Shown: positions 34,253 to 42,104 of the stretch, piece after piece
How the letters are laid out: each line of letters opens with the position of its first letter
How positions within the stretch are numbered: the stretch's first letter is position 1
Notes under the pieces: generated by a model
Database searches by the model: none
What the model saw: only the letters and a program-made list of their open reading frames with translations
Told to the model about the DNA's origin: nothing
Position numbers and translations under genes: made by a program
Assembly (NCBI GenBank): GCA_015494065.1
Contig: WGCA01000038.1
Span: forward strand, 1-64,000
Origin: Thermodesulfobacteriaceae bacterium
GTDB lineage: Bacteria > Desulfobacterota > Thermodesulfobacteria > Thermodesulfobacteriales > Thermodesulfatatoraceae
Length of the DNA: 64,000 nt
Direction of reading: 5' to 3'

Positions 34253-34260
34253 GTGAAACT
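34245..34260. promoter_or_regulatory. parS centromere site
   Basis: TGTTTCACGTGAAACT contains the perfect 14-bp parS palindrome GTTTCACGTGAAAC (34246-34259), the ParB binding site conserved across bacteria. It lies at the parA start, between parA and the upstream cyclo-ligase gene whose stop is at 34259, so the site is overlapped by coding sequence on both sides. ParB bound here could also repress parAB. Confidence 0.93.
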
Positions 34261-35002
34261 ACCGTTCAAATTTTTGGGCATAAAGTCTTTTGAGGATGGG
34301 TATCGCCTCCCGTTTTTCTTCGGTCAATTTTTCCCAAATGATACCACGGGGTCGAAGTTTAGGCCCCCGGGGGCGAAAAACTTCTTCCGGGGTGACGATA
34401 ATATCAACGGAAAAGTCGTGTTCTTCAAAAGGGAGGTGAGCGACGATCTGTAAGGGATGGACGGTGGTGAGGATAGGGGTTTCCGGCCTCAACCGTTGGT
34501 ACTCGAGCAGGATGGCCAGTTCCAGCTCGGCAAAACCGCCCCCTTTTCCCAAGCGGATACCTTCTTGGCTTACGGCCACACAGCCGGTTATGACCAGGTC
34601 CATTTCGGGCATCTCTTCCGGGGAAACCGGGGTGCCATATTTGAAGGCCCCTTTAATGGTTGCGGCCCTCATCGGGTGGACTTTAAGGCTTGCCGGGTCC
34701 AGTTTGAGGAAGGGTTTTTCGCTTTTCAGCCTGGGTGTCGCCATAAAGAGGATTTTTCCATCCAAAAGGGCTTTTACCCTTAAGGGAAACTGGGGAGAGT
34801 CCGGGTTTACTTTGATAAAACGGGCCTTTTGGAAACTTTCCTGCTGGGTGGCCAGTTCTGAGGCGGCTTCCGCCCCCACAAAATTGGGGATCCTCCCGAA
34901 GGCCCCGGGGAAACGGGCCACCCCGGCCTCGGTCAATTTTTGCCATACCTCTTCACGCCATTTCTTTTTGAGCTCTTTAACTTCTGTTAAATTTTTGCCC
35001 AT
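34259..35002 (-). CDS. 5-formyltetrahydrofolate cyclo-ligase family protein
   Basis: A 247-residue product from ATG 35002. It shows the family opening ([35 protein letters not shown]) and the C-terminal [20 protein letters not shown], corresponding to the GxGxGYYDR-type nucleotide loop, with TTVHPLQIV after it. True cyclo-ligases have a Tyr-Tyr-Asp after the glycines, here Phe-Ala-Glu. It therefore belongs to the divergent MTHFS-like branch whose substrate is less certain. The frame could start at TTG 35059. The ATG overlaps the divergent rlpA ATG. Confidence 0.8.
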   Translation of the reverse strand: MGKNLTEVKELKKKWREEVWQKLTEAGVARFPGAFGRIPNFVGAEAASELATQQESFQKARFIKVNPDSPQFPLRVKALLDGKILFMATPRLKSEKPFLKLDPASLKVHPMRAATIKGAFKYGTPVSPEEMPEMDLVITGCVAVSQEGIRLGKGGGFAELELAILLEYQRLRPETPILTTVHPLQIVAHLPFEEHDFSVDIIVTPEEVFRPRGPKLRPRGIIWEKLTEEKREAIPILKRLYAQKFER

Positions 35003-35714
35003 GAAGAAAAAGACCCTGGTCTTAAGTCTTTTGTTTCTCCTTTGGGGGTGCGCCCCCAAACAACCGCAGCTTATCAGGAAAACTTATCCCCCAAAAGTCC
35101 CGCCTACTCAGCGCCCCTACCGGGTCGGTAAAAAGGTTTATTATCCCTTACCTTCAGCCCGGGGTTACGTAGAAGAGGGCATTGCTTCCTGGTATGGCCC
35201 GGGTTTTCACGGACGCCGAACGGCCAGCGGCGAGCGCTACAATATGTACGCCTTTACGGCGGCCCATAAGCTGTTGCCCATGGGGACCAAGGTCTTGGTC
35301 ATCAATCTCGAAAACGGACGCCGCACGGTGGTACGCATCAACGACCGGGGGCCGTTTGTAAAGGGTCGTATTATTGATCTTTCCTACGCCGCCGCCCGGG
35401 CCTTGGGGATGCACCGAAAGGGTACGGCCCGAGTTCGCATCATCGCCCTTTCCGAAGATGAGGGAGGCAAGATCCTTTGGAGTAAAGAGAAATTTTATAT
35501 CCAGGTAGGAGCCTTCAAGAGTTACGCCAACGCGGTTCGGCTCAAGAATGAATTGGCCCGTCGTTATCCGTTGGTCACCATAGAACCCTATCAAAAGGGC
35601 GGTCAGACCTATTACCGGGTCCAGGTGTTTGCCGCTCAAGACCTGAACGAAGCCAGAAAACAGCTGGCTTCTCTCGAAAAAATTTTCCCTCAGGCCTTTT
35701 TGGTGGCCCGCTAA
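35001..35714 (+). CDS. rlpA: Septal ring lytic transglycosylase RlpA (lipoprotein)
   Basis: A 237-residue lipoprotein: signal peptide with lipobox LWGC (Cys17), a double-psi beta-barrel core ([40 protein letters not shown] with the catalytic Asp) and a C-terminal SPOR domain (about 160-237) that binds denuded peptidoglycan at division sites. RlpA cleaves naked glycan strands at the septum. An open frame reaches further upstream, but only ATG 35001 gives the signal peptide. No ribosome site is visible upstream of it. Confidence 0.93.
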   Translation: MKKKTLVLSLLFLLWGCAPKQPQLIRKTYPPKVPPTQRPYRVGKKVYYPLPSARGYVEEGIASWYGPGFHGRRTASGERYNMYAFTAAHKLLPMGTKVLVINLENGRRTVVRINDRGPFVKGRIIDLSYAAARALGMHRKGTARVRIIALSEDEGGKILWSKEKFYIQVGAFKSYANAVRLKNELARRYPLVTIEPYQKGGQTYYRVQVFAAQDLNEARKQLASLEKIFPQAFLVAR

Positions 35715-35753
35715 GGGTTGCTTTCCCTTTTGGGCTGATTATTCCTCTTGGAT

Positions 35754-36515
35754 ATGAAAAGGGACTACTTGCTGGCTTACCAGGGCCACCTTGAGCGGTT
35801 GGCGCAGATCCTGTCCTTGCGCCCCCAAAACCAGCTCCTTTATCTTCAAGCCCTTACCCACCGCTCCTTTCCGGGAGATCACCCAGATTGGCCTTATGGT
35901 GACAACGAACGGTTAGAATTTTTGGGAGACGCCGTTTTGTCGGCAGTCATTAGCCACCTTCTTTTCGAACGCTACGGCCAGAAATTTCGGGAAGGGGAGC
36001 TCACTAAAATGCGGGCCTGGCTGGTCAATGAGGAGCGTCTGGCCCGGGTGGCGGAAAAGCTGGGCCTGCCCGAACTGATCCTTTTAGGGGAAGGAGAGAA
36101 GCGTACCCAAGGGCACAAGAAATTTTCTATCCTAGCGGGGACCCTAGAGGCCCTCCTGGCCGCCATTTATTTAGACCTGGGCTATGAGCAGGTCTTTAAG
36201 TTCATCAAAAGGACTTTTAGCCGCCTTTTGCCTCACGCCCCCAAGGGCCTCATTTCTGATTACAAGACGGTGCTCCAAGAATACACCCAGGGGCTTTTCA
36301 AGCAGGCCCCGGTCTATGAGATCATAAAAGAGGCCGGCCCTGAACACGCCAAGGTTTTTTGGGCCGTGGTAAGATTGGGTAAGGAAGAGCTGGCCCGGGG
36401 CAAAGGCCGGTCTAAAAAGGCAGCCGAGCAGGAAGCCGCCCGTAAGGCCCTTAAAATCTTGGAGGAAAAGTATGGAAAAATTGACTACCAACCACCAAAA
36501 ACCAGAAACCGATGA
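35754..36515 (+). CDS. rnc: Ribonuclease III
   Basis: A 253-residue RNase III from ATG 35754 (TTG at 35748 is an alternative). The catalytic signature NERLEFLGDAV is at 51-61, the second acidic site at LAGTLEALLAAIYLDLG, and the C-terminal double-stranded RNA-binding domain ends RSKKAAEQEAARKALKIL. It processes rRNA and other duplex RNA. It overlaps era by 44 nt; rnc-era is a widespread pair. Confidence 0.96.
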   Translation: MKRDYLLAYQGHLERLAQILSLRPQNQLLYLQALTHRSFPGDHPDWPYGDNERLEFLGDAVLSAVISHLLFERYGQKFREGELTKMRAWLVNEERLARVAEKLGLPELILLGEGEKRTQGHKKFSILAGTLEALLAAIYLDLGYEQVFKFIKRTFSRLLPHAPKGLISDYKTVLQEYTQGLFKQAPVYEIIKEAGPEHAKVFWAVVRLGKEELARGKGRSKKAAEQEAARKALKILEEKYGKIDYQPPKTRNR

Positions 36516-37410
36516 AGAGAAATTTCGTTCGGGTTTTGTGGCCCTGATCGGACTACCCAACGTGGGCAAGTCCACCCTGCTGAACCAACTTTTGGGCTAC
36601 AAGGTGGCCATCGCCACTCCGAAACCCCAGACCACTCGTTTTCAGGTGCGAGGGGTCTTGACCGGGGAAAACTACCAGATTGTCTTCGTTGATACCCCGG
36701 GCATACATGACGCCAAAGACCTTTTCAATAAGCTAATGGTAGAGCACGCCTTAAAAGCCATTGAAGAGGTCGACAGCATCGTCTTTATCGTTGACGTAAC
36801 CAACCGTAACCCTCAGGCGGAAGAAAAGATCCTGGAAATCTTAAGGCGGGCTGGCAAACCCGTGGTGCTGGCCCTCAACAAAATAGACTTGATAAAAAAG
36901 GGTGAGCTCTTGCCCATGATAGACTTTTTTTCCCGGGTTTTTCCCTTTAAGGCCATTGTTCCCATTTCGGCCCTGGAAAGGGATGGGCTTGACGAACTGG
37001 TAAAAGAAATCGTGGCCACTCTTCCCGAGGGCCCCATGTATTACGACCCCGAAACCCTCACGGATCAACCCCAAAGGCTCCTGGCCGCTGAGATTATCCG
37101 GGAAAAGATCTTTATCTTGACCAGGCAAGAGGTCCCTTATGCCACGGCGGTGGTAGTGGAGGAATTTCACGAGGATCCCGAAAGAGACCTCATCCGTATC
37201 CAGGCCACCATCTACGTGGAAAAAGACTCACAAAAAGGCATCCTTATCGGCCGGGGCGGACAAATGCTCAAAAAGGTGGGTACCCTAGCGCGAGAAGAAC
37301 TGGAATTTCTCTTCGGCAAGCGGGTTCACCTGGAACTGTGGGTAAAGGTACTTAAAGGGTGGCGCAAGGAAGAAAAGCTTTTGCGTCGGGTAGGGTTTCC
37401 GGTGGTGTGA
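36472..37410 (+). CDS. era: GTPase Era
   Basis: A 312-residue GTPase: G1 GLPNVGKST (27-35), G2/G3 KPQTTR and DTPGIHD, G4 NKID, and a C-terminal KH domain with the IRIQATIYVEKDSQKGILIG and GRGGQMLKKVG loop that binds the 3' end of 16S rRNA. Era matures the 30S subunit. The start lies inside the 3' end of rnc behind GGAGG, so translation is coupled. Confidence 0.97.
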   Translation: MEKLTTNHQKPETDEEKFRSGFVALIGLPNVGKSTLLNQLLGYKVAIATPKPQTTRFQVRGVLTGENYQIVFVDTPGIHDAKDLFNKLMVEHALKAIEEVDSIVFIVDVTNRNPQAEEKILEILRRAGKPVVLALNKIDLIKKGELLPMIDFFSRVFPFKAIVPISALERDGLDELVKEIVATLPEGPMYYDPETLTDQPQRLLAAEIIREKIFILTRQEVPYATAVVVEEFHEDPERDLIRIQATIYVEKDSQKGILIGRGGQMLKKVGTLAREELEFLFGKRVHLELWVKVLKGWRKEEKLLRRVGFPVV

Positions 37411-37483
37411 CTTTTATGCAACAGTGTTTCGCTTAGTCCATACTCATTTCCTGTCTTTTTCCTTATTTTTCTTGGGTTGCAAC

Positions 37484-37499
37484 TGGCACGAAATGTGCA
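37484..37499 (+). promoter_or_regulatory. Sigma-54-type promoter upstream of lpxC
   Basis: TGGCACGAAATGTGCA matches the sigma-54 consensus TGGCACGNNNNTTGCW at all but one fixed position, and the GG and GC pairs have the required spacing. The expected start is near 37510, only about 6 nt before the lpxC ATG at 37516, and no ribosome site is visible, so the transcript would be nearly leaderless. Confidence 0.6.
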
Positions 37500-37515
37500 T
37501 TAGAAAAATGTTGTC

Positions 37516-38421
37516 ATGGAACTTTTTCAGCACACGCTTGCCAAAAAGGTAGATATCGAAGGGGAAGGGGTCCTTTCCGGAGCCCAGATCCGGGTAGAGT
37601 TTTGTCCGGCCCCGCCCAACCACGGGATCGTCTTTGAGCGGGCTGATCTTCCTTCTCCCGTGCGTATTCCGGTGCGGCCTGAAAACGTAAAAGCCGTTTC
37701 CGGGGCTTCGGTTTTGGTCAAAAGTGGGGTGGAGATCTATTACGTGGAACACCTCCTGGCCGCCTTAAACGGCCTGGCGGTGGATAATTTGTTAATACGG
37801 GTCTTCGGCGGGGAGATTCCCCTTTTTGACGGCTCGGCCAAACCCTTCGTCGAAGCCATTTTGCGGGCCGGGCGCAAGCCTCTATGGTCCCTCAGGCGTT
37901 ATATCCGCCTAGAGGAAGAAATAGTGGTCAGTGAAGGTCAGGCCCGGGTGTGCCTGCGACCTGCAGAGGGTTTAAAACTGCGTTATCTCATCGATTTTCC
38001 GCACCCCTCCATCGGCAAGCAGGAATTTTCTTTGGAACTCTCTCAGGAAAGGTTCCTTTCCGAGGTCTCTTTTGCGCGGACCTTTGCCTTCCTGAAAGAT
38101 ATACTTCCCCTGCGCAAGGCCGGCGTCCTTAAGGGAGGGAGCCTGGAGTCGGCCCTGGTGCTGGATGATAAACAGGTCCTCAACCCTGACGGCTTGAAAA
38201 AGCCTAACGAATTCGTGCGGCATAAGGTGCTAGACCTCATTGGCGACCTTTATCTCTTAGGGGCCCCTTTGCTGGCCGAGGTCGAGGCCTGTTATGCCAC
38301 CCACCGTCTTCATATCAAAGCGGTCAAGGCCCTGCTTAGAAACCTTTACGCCTGGCGGTGGTACCCCTCCCCGGCGAGGGCCCCGCTGGCGGTTTTTTCC
38401 CTGCCAGCCTACGCCGCTTAA
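37516..38421 (+). CDS. lpxC: UDP-3-O-acyl-N-acetylglucosamine deacetylase
   Basis: A 301-residue zinc amidase, the first committed step of lipid A synthesis. Seen: FQHTLAKKVDIEGEGVLSG, the zinc His79 in YYVEHLLAALNGLAVDN, PLFDGSAKPFVEAI, and the second zinc and catalytic block FVRHKVLDLIGDLYLLGAPL. A sigma-54-type promoter, unusual for this gene, lies just upstream. lpxC is usually under tight control because it sets lipid A flux. Confidence 0.96.
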   Translation: MELFQHTLAKKVDIEGEGVLSGAQIRVEFCPAPPNHGIVFERADLPSPVRIPVRPENVKAVSGASVLVKSGVEIYYVEHLLAALNGLAVDNLLIRVFGGEIPLFDGSAKPFVEAILRAGRKPLWSLRRYIRLEEEIVVSEGQARVCLRPAEGLKLRYLIDFPHPSIGKQEFSLELSQERFLSEVSFARTFAFLKDILPLRKAGVLKGGSLESALVLDDKQVLNPDGLKKPNEFVRHKVLDLIGDLYLLGAPLLAEVEACYATHRLHIKAVKALLRNLYAWRWYPSPARAPLAVFSLPAYAA

Positions 38422-38440
38422 ATAAGTCCTGGCCCTAAAT

Positions 38441-38470
38441 TTGACCAAACTTTTCGTTTTGTGCTAATTT
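38441..38470 (+). promoter_or_regulatory. Candidate promoter of cinA
   Basis: TTGACC (38441-38446), an 18-nt spacer and TAATTT (38465-38470). The predicted start is near 38477 and the cinA ATG is at 38478, so the mRNA would be leaderless; no Shine-Dalgarno sequence is present, which agrees. Confidence 0.45.
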
Positions 38471-38477
38471 TTGTTTA

Positions 38478-39752
38478 ATGCAGGGGGCCATCTTAGCCGT
38501 TGGAAACGAGCTTATTCGCGGCCAGGTATTCAATACCACCAGTTTTTGGGCGGCAAGGGAACTGCTGGCCCGCGGCTACTCCGTAAAAGAGATACTTACT
38601 GTTCCTGACGAGAAAGACCTCATTGTAAAAAGACTAAAAGAATTTTTAGAAACTTACGACTTTTGTCTGGTAAGCGGGGGACTGGGTCCTACCACCGATG
38701 ACATTACTAACGAAGCCGTGGCCGCGGCCCTTGGTCGTCCCCTGGAGCTCAATGAGGAGATGGTGCGGCGCATCAAAGAGCGGGAGCAGGCCCAAAATAT
38801 TCCTCACAACCCTTTACGTCTCAGGATGGCAGAGTTGCCCCAAGGGGCCGTTTTGCTCACCAACGAACGGGCGATGGCCGGTTATTACCTCAAAATCGGC
38901 GAAAAAATCCTCTTTTGTCTCCCCGGGGTTCCCCAGGAATTCAGGCATCTTTTAAAGACCAGGGTCCTTCCCCTGCTTGAGGATTTTTTGCCCCCCTCGC
39001 AGGCAATACGTCACCGGCTTTTTAAATTTTTTGGTTTGCGGGAAGCAGACATCAATTTAAAGCTTAAGGAAATCGAAGATTCCTTTCCAGAAGTTTCTTT
39101 GGGCTATTACCCGGTTTTGCCAGAGATTCACGTCTCGGTGCTGGTCAGGGCTGAAAACGAACAAAAAGCAGACGAGGTCTTTTCTCTGGTGCGGGAACGC
39201 CTCGAAAGGGAGTTCGGGGTTTACATTTTCGGCTACGATGACGACCTCCTGGAAGCGGTAATCGGTCGTCTCTTACTTGAACGTCACGAGACTTTGGCGG
39301 TAGCCGAATCCTGCACCGGGGGGCTTATTGCCTCTCGGATTACCCGTATTCCCGGCAGCTCCGCCTATTTTGAGCGGGGGGTGGTGACTTATTCCAACCA
39401 GGCCAAAAAAGAGATTTTGGGCGTCCCTGAAGAGGAACTCCAAAAATACGGTGCAGTGAGTGAGCCGGTGGCGCTCGCGATGGCCGAAGGGGTACGACGG
39501 CTGGCCCGCACCGACTACGGCCTTTCCGTTACCGGAATAGCAGGGCCTACGGGAGGTAGCCCGGAAAAACCGGTAGGGACGGTATGGATTGGCTTTTCCT
39601 GCAAGGAAGGCACCGTGGCCCGTTGTTTCTTATTTCCTGGCGATCGCCATCTGGTTCAGGCTTACGCGGCGGAGACCGCCCTTGATTGGCTGAGACGCTA
39701 TTTACGTTATGGCACGCTTGTTCCTCGCTATCAGTTTGCCTGCCGAGGTTAA
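38478..39752 (+). CDS. cinA: CinA-type nicotinamide-nucleotide amidase / ADP-ribose pyrophosphatase
   Basis: A 424-residue two-domain CinA: an N-terminal MoCF-like COG1058 domain (SGGLGPTTDDITNEAVAAAL) and a C-terminal PncC amidase domain (AESCTGGLIASRITRIPGSS, then YSNQAKKEILGV and SVTGIAGPTGG). The amidase recycles NMN to nicotinate mononucleotide; the N-terminal domain acts as a pyrophosphatase in studied homologues. It complements the pncA-pncB salvage genes elsewhere in the window. It overlaps thpR by 44 nt, as in several genomes with cinA-thpR-recA order, but recA does not follow here. Confidence 0.95.
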   Translation: MQGAILAVGNELIRGQVFNTTSFWAARELLARGYSVKEILTVPDEKDLIVKRLKEFLETYDFCLVSGGLGPTTDDITNEAVAAALGRPLELNEEMVRRIKEREQAQNIPHNPLRLRMAELPQGAVLLTNERAMAGYYLKIGEKILFCLPGVPQEFRHLLKTRVLPLLEDFLPPSQAIRHRLFKFFGLREADINLKLKEIEDSFPEVSLGYYPVLPEIHVSVLVRAENEQKADEVFSLVRERLEREFGVYIFGYDDDLLEAVIGRLLLERHETLAVAESCTGGLIASRITRIPGSSAYFERGVVTYSNQAKKEILGVPEEELQKYGAVSEPVALAMAEGVRRLARTDYGLSVTGIAGPTGGSPEKPVGTVWIGFSCKEGTVARCFLFPGDRHLVQAYAAETALDWLRRYLRYGTLVPRYQFACRG

Positions 39753-40287
39753 AGAAAAGCTGGCCGAGCTACAAAATAAGCTGGCGGCTTCAGGGGCCGG
39801 GGTACGCTGGGTACGCCCCGAAGGCATCCACCTCACCCTTAAATTCTTGGGAAACGTCCCGGAAGACCGTATTCCGGAAATCGTCTCGGTCGTGCAGGAA
39901 GTGGTCCAAAAAAACGCCCCGGAGGTGATTCGGCTCGGGGTAAAAGGGGTGGGGACCTTTCCTCCCCGGGGGACGCCGCGGGTAGTATGGGCTGGTCTTA
40001 CCGGTGATCTGGTGGCCTTGGCTCAGTTACAACAGGCGCTAGAAGCGGCCCTGGCCCGTCTGGGTTTTGCCCCGGAGAAACGCCCCTTTGTACCCCATCT
40101 CACCTTGGGACGGGTAAAATCAACCAAAAACAAAAAAGCCCTCTTGCATTCGGTAGATAGATACCGGGAAGAAGAATTTGTCCCTGCCCAAACGATAGCA
40201 ATCAAAGAATTGGTCCTTTACCAAAGTACCTTGCATCCCGAAGGCGCCATCTATACCCCTCTCAGGCGCTTCGCCTTCAAGCAGTAA
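39709..40287 (+). CDS. thpR: RNA 2',3'-cyclic phosphodiesterase (LigT/ThpR)
   Basis: A 192-residue 2H phosphoesterase with both HxT motifs, HLTLKFLG (His41, Thr43) and HLTLGRVK (His130, Thr132). Members open RNA 2',3'-cyclic phosphates to 2'-phosphates and can ligate tRNA halves in vitro. The start is embedded in the cinA 3' end, so translation is coupled. Confidence 0.95.
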   Translation: MARLFLAISLPAEVKEKLAELQNKLAASGAGVRWVRPEGIHLTLKFLGNVPEDRIPEIVSVVQEVVQKNAPEVIRLGVKGVGTFPPRGTPRVVWAGLTGDLVALAQLQQALEAALARLGFAPEKRPFVPHLTLGRVKSTKNKKALLHSVDRYREEEFVPAQTIAIKELVLYQSTLHPEGAIYTPLRRFAFKQ

Positions 40288-40347
40288 TTGACACTCAGTT
40301 TCAAGAACTTAAAATTAAAATTGAAACCAGCAAACAAGGAGGAGATC

Positions 40348-40638
40348 ATGCCTGGACTCAATGGTACCGGACCTTTTGGGGAGGGGCCCAGGACTGGCCG
40401 AGGGTTAGATCTTTGTGGCGGATTTAGACGTCGTTTACGGGAACGTCTCGGATGGGGGCGTGGTTTTGGCCGTGGCAGACGAGGTTGGTGGTGCCGTTTC
40501 GGCCAGGGTTGGGGCCGTGGTTTTGGCTGGCGCTGGCGGGCCGGTTTGGCTGAAGAAGACCGCAAAGCCCTCCTGGAAGAGGAGGCCAAGGCCCTGCGGG
40601 AGAGGCTTAAGGAGATAGAAGAAGAGCTGCGTGCTTAA
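40348..40638 (+). CDS. DUF5320 small Gly/Arg/Trp-rich protein
   Basis: A 96-residue protein from ATG 40348 behind a strong AAGGAGGAG site (40337-40344). It starts MPGLNGTGPFGEGPRTGRG, the DUF5320 signature, passes through a segment of Gly, Arg, Trp and Phe, and ends in a charged coiled-coil helix (residues 65-96). Function is unknown; homologues often sit beside NifX/NifB-type metal-cluster proteins, as here. An upstream open frame (from 40288) lacks a ribosome site. Confidence 0.85.
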   Translation: MPGLNGTGPFGEGPRTGRGLDLCGGFRRRLRERLGWGRGFGRGRRGWWCRFGQGWGRGFGWRWRAGLAEEDRKALLEEEAKALRERLKEIEEELRA

Positions 40639-40817
40639 TGGGTGTTTACCGGGAATTTAAGTGCTTTGCCTGCGGGCACGAATGGAAGGTCCCTTACGGG
40701 ACAGGCAGGGTAATGGTGTGTCCCAGGTGCGGCAGTTTCAAAATTAAACGGATGAATCCCGGGCCGCCCTCCGGTAGAATGGGGTGGCGGTGGAGATTAA
40801 AAAAGACCAGACTATAA
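40638..40817 (+). CDS. Small zinc-ribbon protein between DUF5320 and the CDF-NifX gene
   Basis: A 59-residue ORF starting ATG 40638, overlapping the DUF5320 stop by one base. It begins MGVYREFKCFACGHEWKVPY and continues VMVCPRCGSFKIKR: a four-Cys zinc ribbon (CxxC, CxxC) with a basic C-terminus. The 3' end overlaps the next gene by 34 nt. Tight packing and the clear zinc knuckles support a real gene. No function is known; it could be a metal-handling or RNA/protein-contact accessory. Confidence 0.75.
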   Translation: MGVYREFKCFACGHEWKVPYGTGRVMVCPRCGSFKIKRMNPGPPSGRMGWRWRLKKTRL

Positions 40818-42049
40818 ACCCCAAAGAAGCCGGGGCGGTATTAATCAAGGTCGCCGCCCTGGCGGTTATCCTTAATTTAACCCTGGCTGCTACCAAATTC
40901 TTATTAGGCCGTTTTTGCGCAAGCCTTTCTCTTACGGCTGACGCCCTACATTCTTTAACCGACGTCGTGGGTTCGCTCTCCGTGCTCCTGGGTATCAAGT
41001 TTGCCGAGCGCAAAACGCAAACCTTCCCTTATGGTCTTTACAAGCTGGAAAATCTGGCGGCCTTAATTTCGGCCCTTTTTATCTTTGGCGCCGCTTATGA
41101 GATTATAAAAATGGCCCTCTTCCACGCCGGTCAGGTAAAGGCGGACCGAGTTCCGGTGGCGGTAGCCGGTCTTTTCGTGATGGGCTTGGTGACCTGGCTT
41201 TTTGCGCGCTGGGAGGCCAGGGTGGCCCGCGTTTCGGGTTCTCCCAGTCTGGCAGCGGATGCTGCTCACATGAAAAGTGAGTTTTTGACGCAGGGAGTGA
41301 TCTTGCTGGGGCTTGGCGGAGGGGCCTTGGGTTTTCCCTGGGCGGATCGGATAGCGGCGCTCATTGTTTCGCTCTTCATCCTGCGGATCGGTGCCCATAT
41401 CTTTCTTGATTCCCTTAAAGTTCTCCTGGACGCCGGACTCGAGCCGGAAATCGTTACCAAAGTGGTGGATTTGATCCGGGCCTTCCCCGAAGTGGTTGAA
41501 ATCAAAAGATTGACCGGGAGACGTTCCGGGCGCTTCCGCTTTTTAGAGGCAGAAATCGTGTTGGATATCTCTTCCTTGGAAGAGGCCCACCAGCTCGTCA
41601 CCATGATCGAAGAAGAAATATACGACCATTTCCCGGAAATCGACCGGGTGATCATCCATTTTGAGCCCCCGGAAATAGAAGAGTATGTCCTGGCCGTTCC
41701 CTTAGAAGGTGACCAAATAAGCCCCCATTTCGGTTGTGCCCCTGAATTTTTGCTCTTGAAGATCGACTGCCGTACGGGCAGAGGGAAGGTCGTGGAGGAA
41801 AAACGCCTTGCCAATCCCTTCCTCAAAGAAGAAAGGAGAAAGGGGATCAAAGTGGCAGAGTGGTTGCACCAAAATGGGGTAAACGCGGTCCTTTTTACCC
41901 AGGAAAGCCTGGATAACCGGGGCTTCTTCTACGCTCTGGCGGGACTTGGGATAAGGGCCTATTTGCGGCCAAACGTGACGCTGGCACAGCTAAAAGAAAA
42001 CCCTCCCTGTCCGGCGGTGGTAAAACAAAAACAGATTGAGAAATTTTAG
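40784..42049 (+). CDS. Cation diffusion facilitator fused to a NifX-like Fe-Mo cofactor-binding domain
   Basis: A 421-residue fusion, GTG start at 40784 (GTG 40790 possible). Residues about 20-215 form a CDF transporter with six membrane helices and metal-site motifs SLTADALHSLTDVVGS and LAADAAHMKSEFLTQG; the second site has Glu where Asp is usual. A cytoplasmic CDF C-terminal domain follows (about 215-300). Residues about 305-410 match the dinitrogenase Fe-Mo cofactor-binding family (VPLEGDQISPHFGCAPEFLL ... GIKVAEWLHQNGVNAVLF). CDF proteins export divalent metals with protons. The extra domain suggests cluster- or metal-sensing control of transport, which is inference. It lies in a DUF5320/zinc-ribbon operon. 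Confidence 0.88.
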   Translation: MAVEIKKDQTINPKEAGAVLIKVAALAVILNLTLAATKFLLGRFCASLSLTADALHSLTDVVGSLSVLLGIKFAERKTQTFPYGLYKLENLAALISALFIFGAAYEIIKMALFHAGQVKADRVPVAVAGLFVMGLVTWLFARWEARVARVSGSPSLAADAAHMKSEFLTQGVILLGLGGGALGFPWADRIAALIVSLFILRIGAHIFLDSLKVLLDAGLEPEIVTKVVDLIRAFPEVVEIKRLTGRRSGRFRFLEAEIVLDISSLEEAHQLVTMIEEEIYDHFPEIDRVIIHFEPPEIEEYVLAVPLEGDQISPHFGCAPEFLLLKIDCRTGRGKVVEEKRLANPFLKEERRKGIKVAEWLHQNGVNAVLFTQESLDNRGFFYALAGLGIRAYLRPNVTLAQLKENPPCPAVVKQKQIEKF

Positions 42050-42104
42050 CTCTTTAAATAAACTGTCCCTTAAATCATTTCTAAAATCAAAAGAGGGAAA
42101 AGTT

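Noticed and set aside
34464-35000. Forward open frame upstream of rlpA joined to it in frame
   Set aside because: It is the antisense shadow of the cyclo-ligase-like gene; the lipoprotein signal peptide at 35001 fixes the true start.
39706-39722. Sigma-54-like TGGCACG at the thpR start
   Set aside because: The -12 half reads TTCC instead of TTGC and the site is made of the thpR start codons; spacing alone is not enough.
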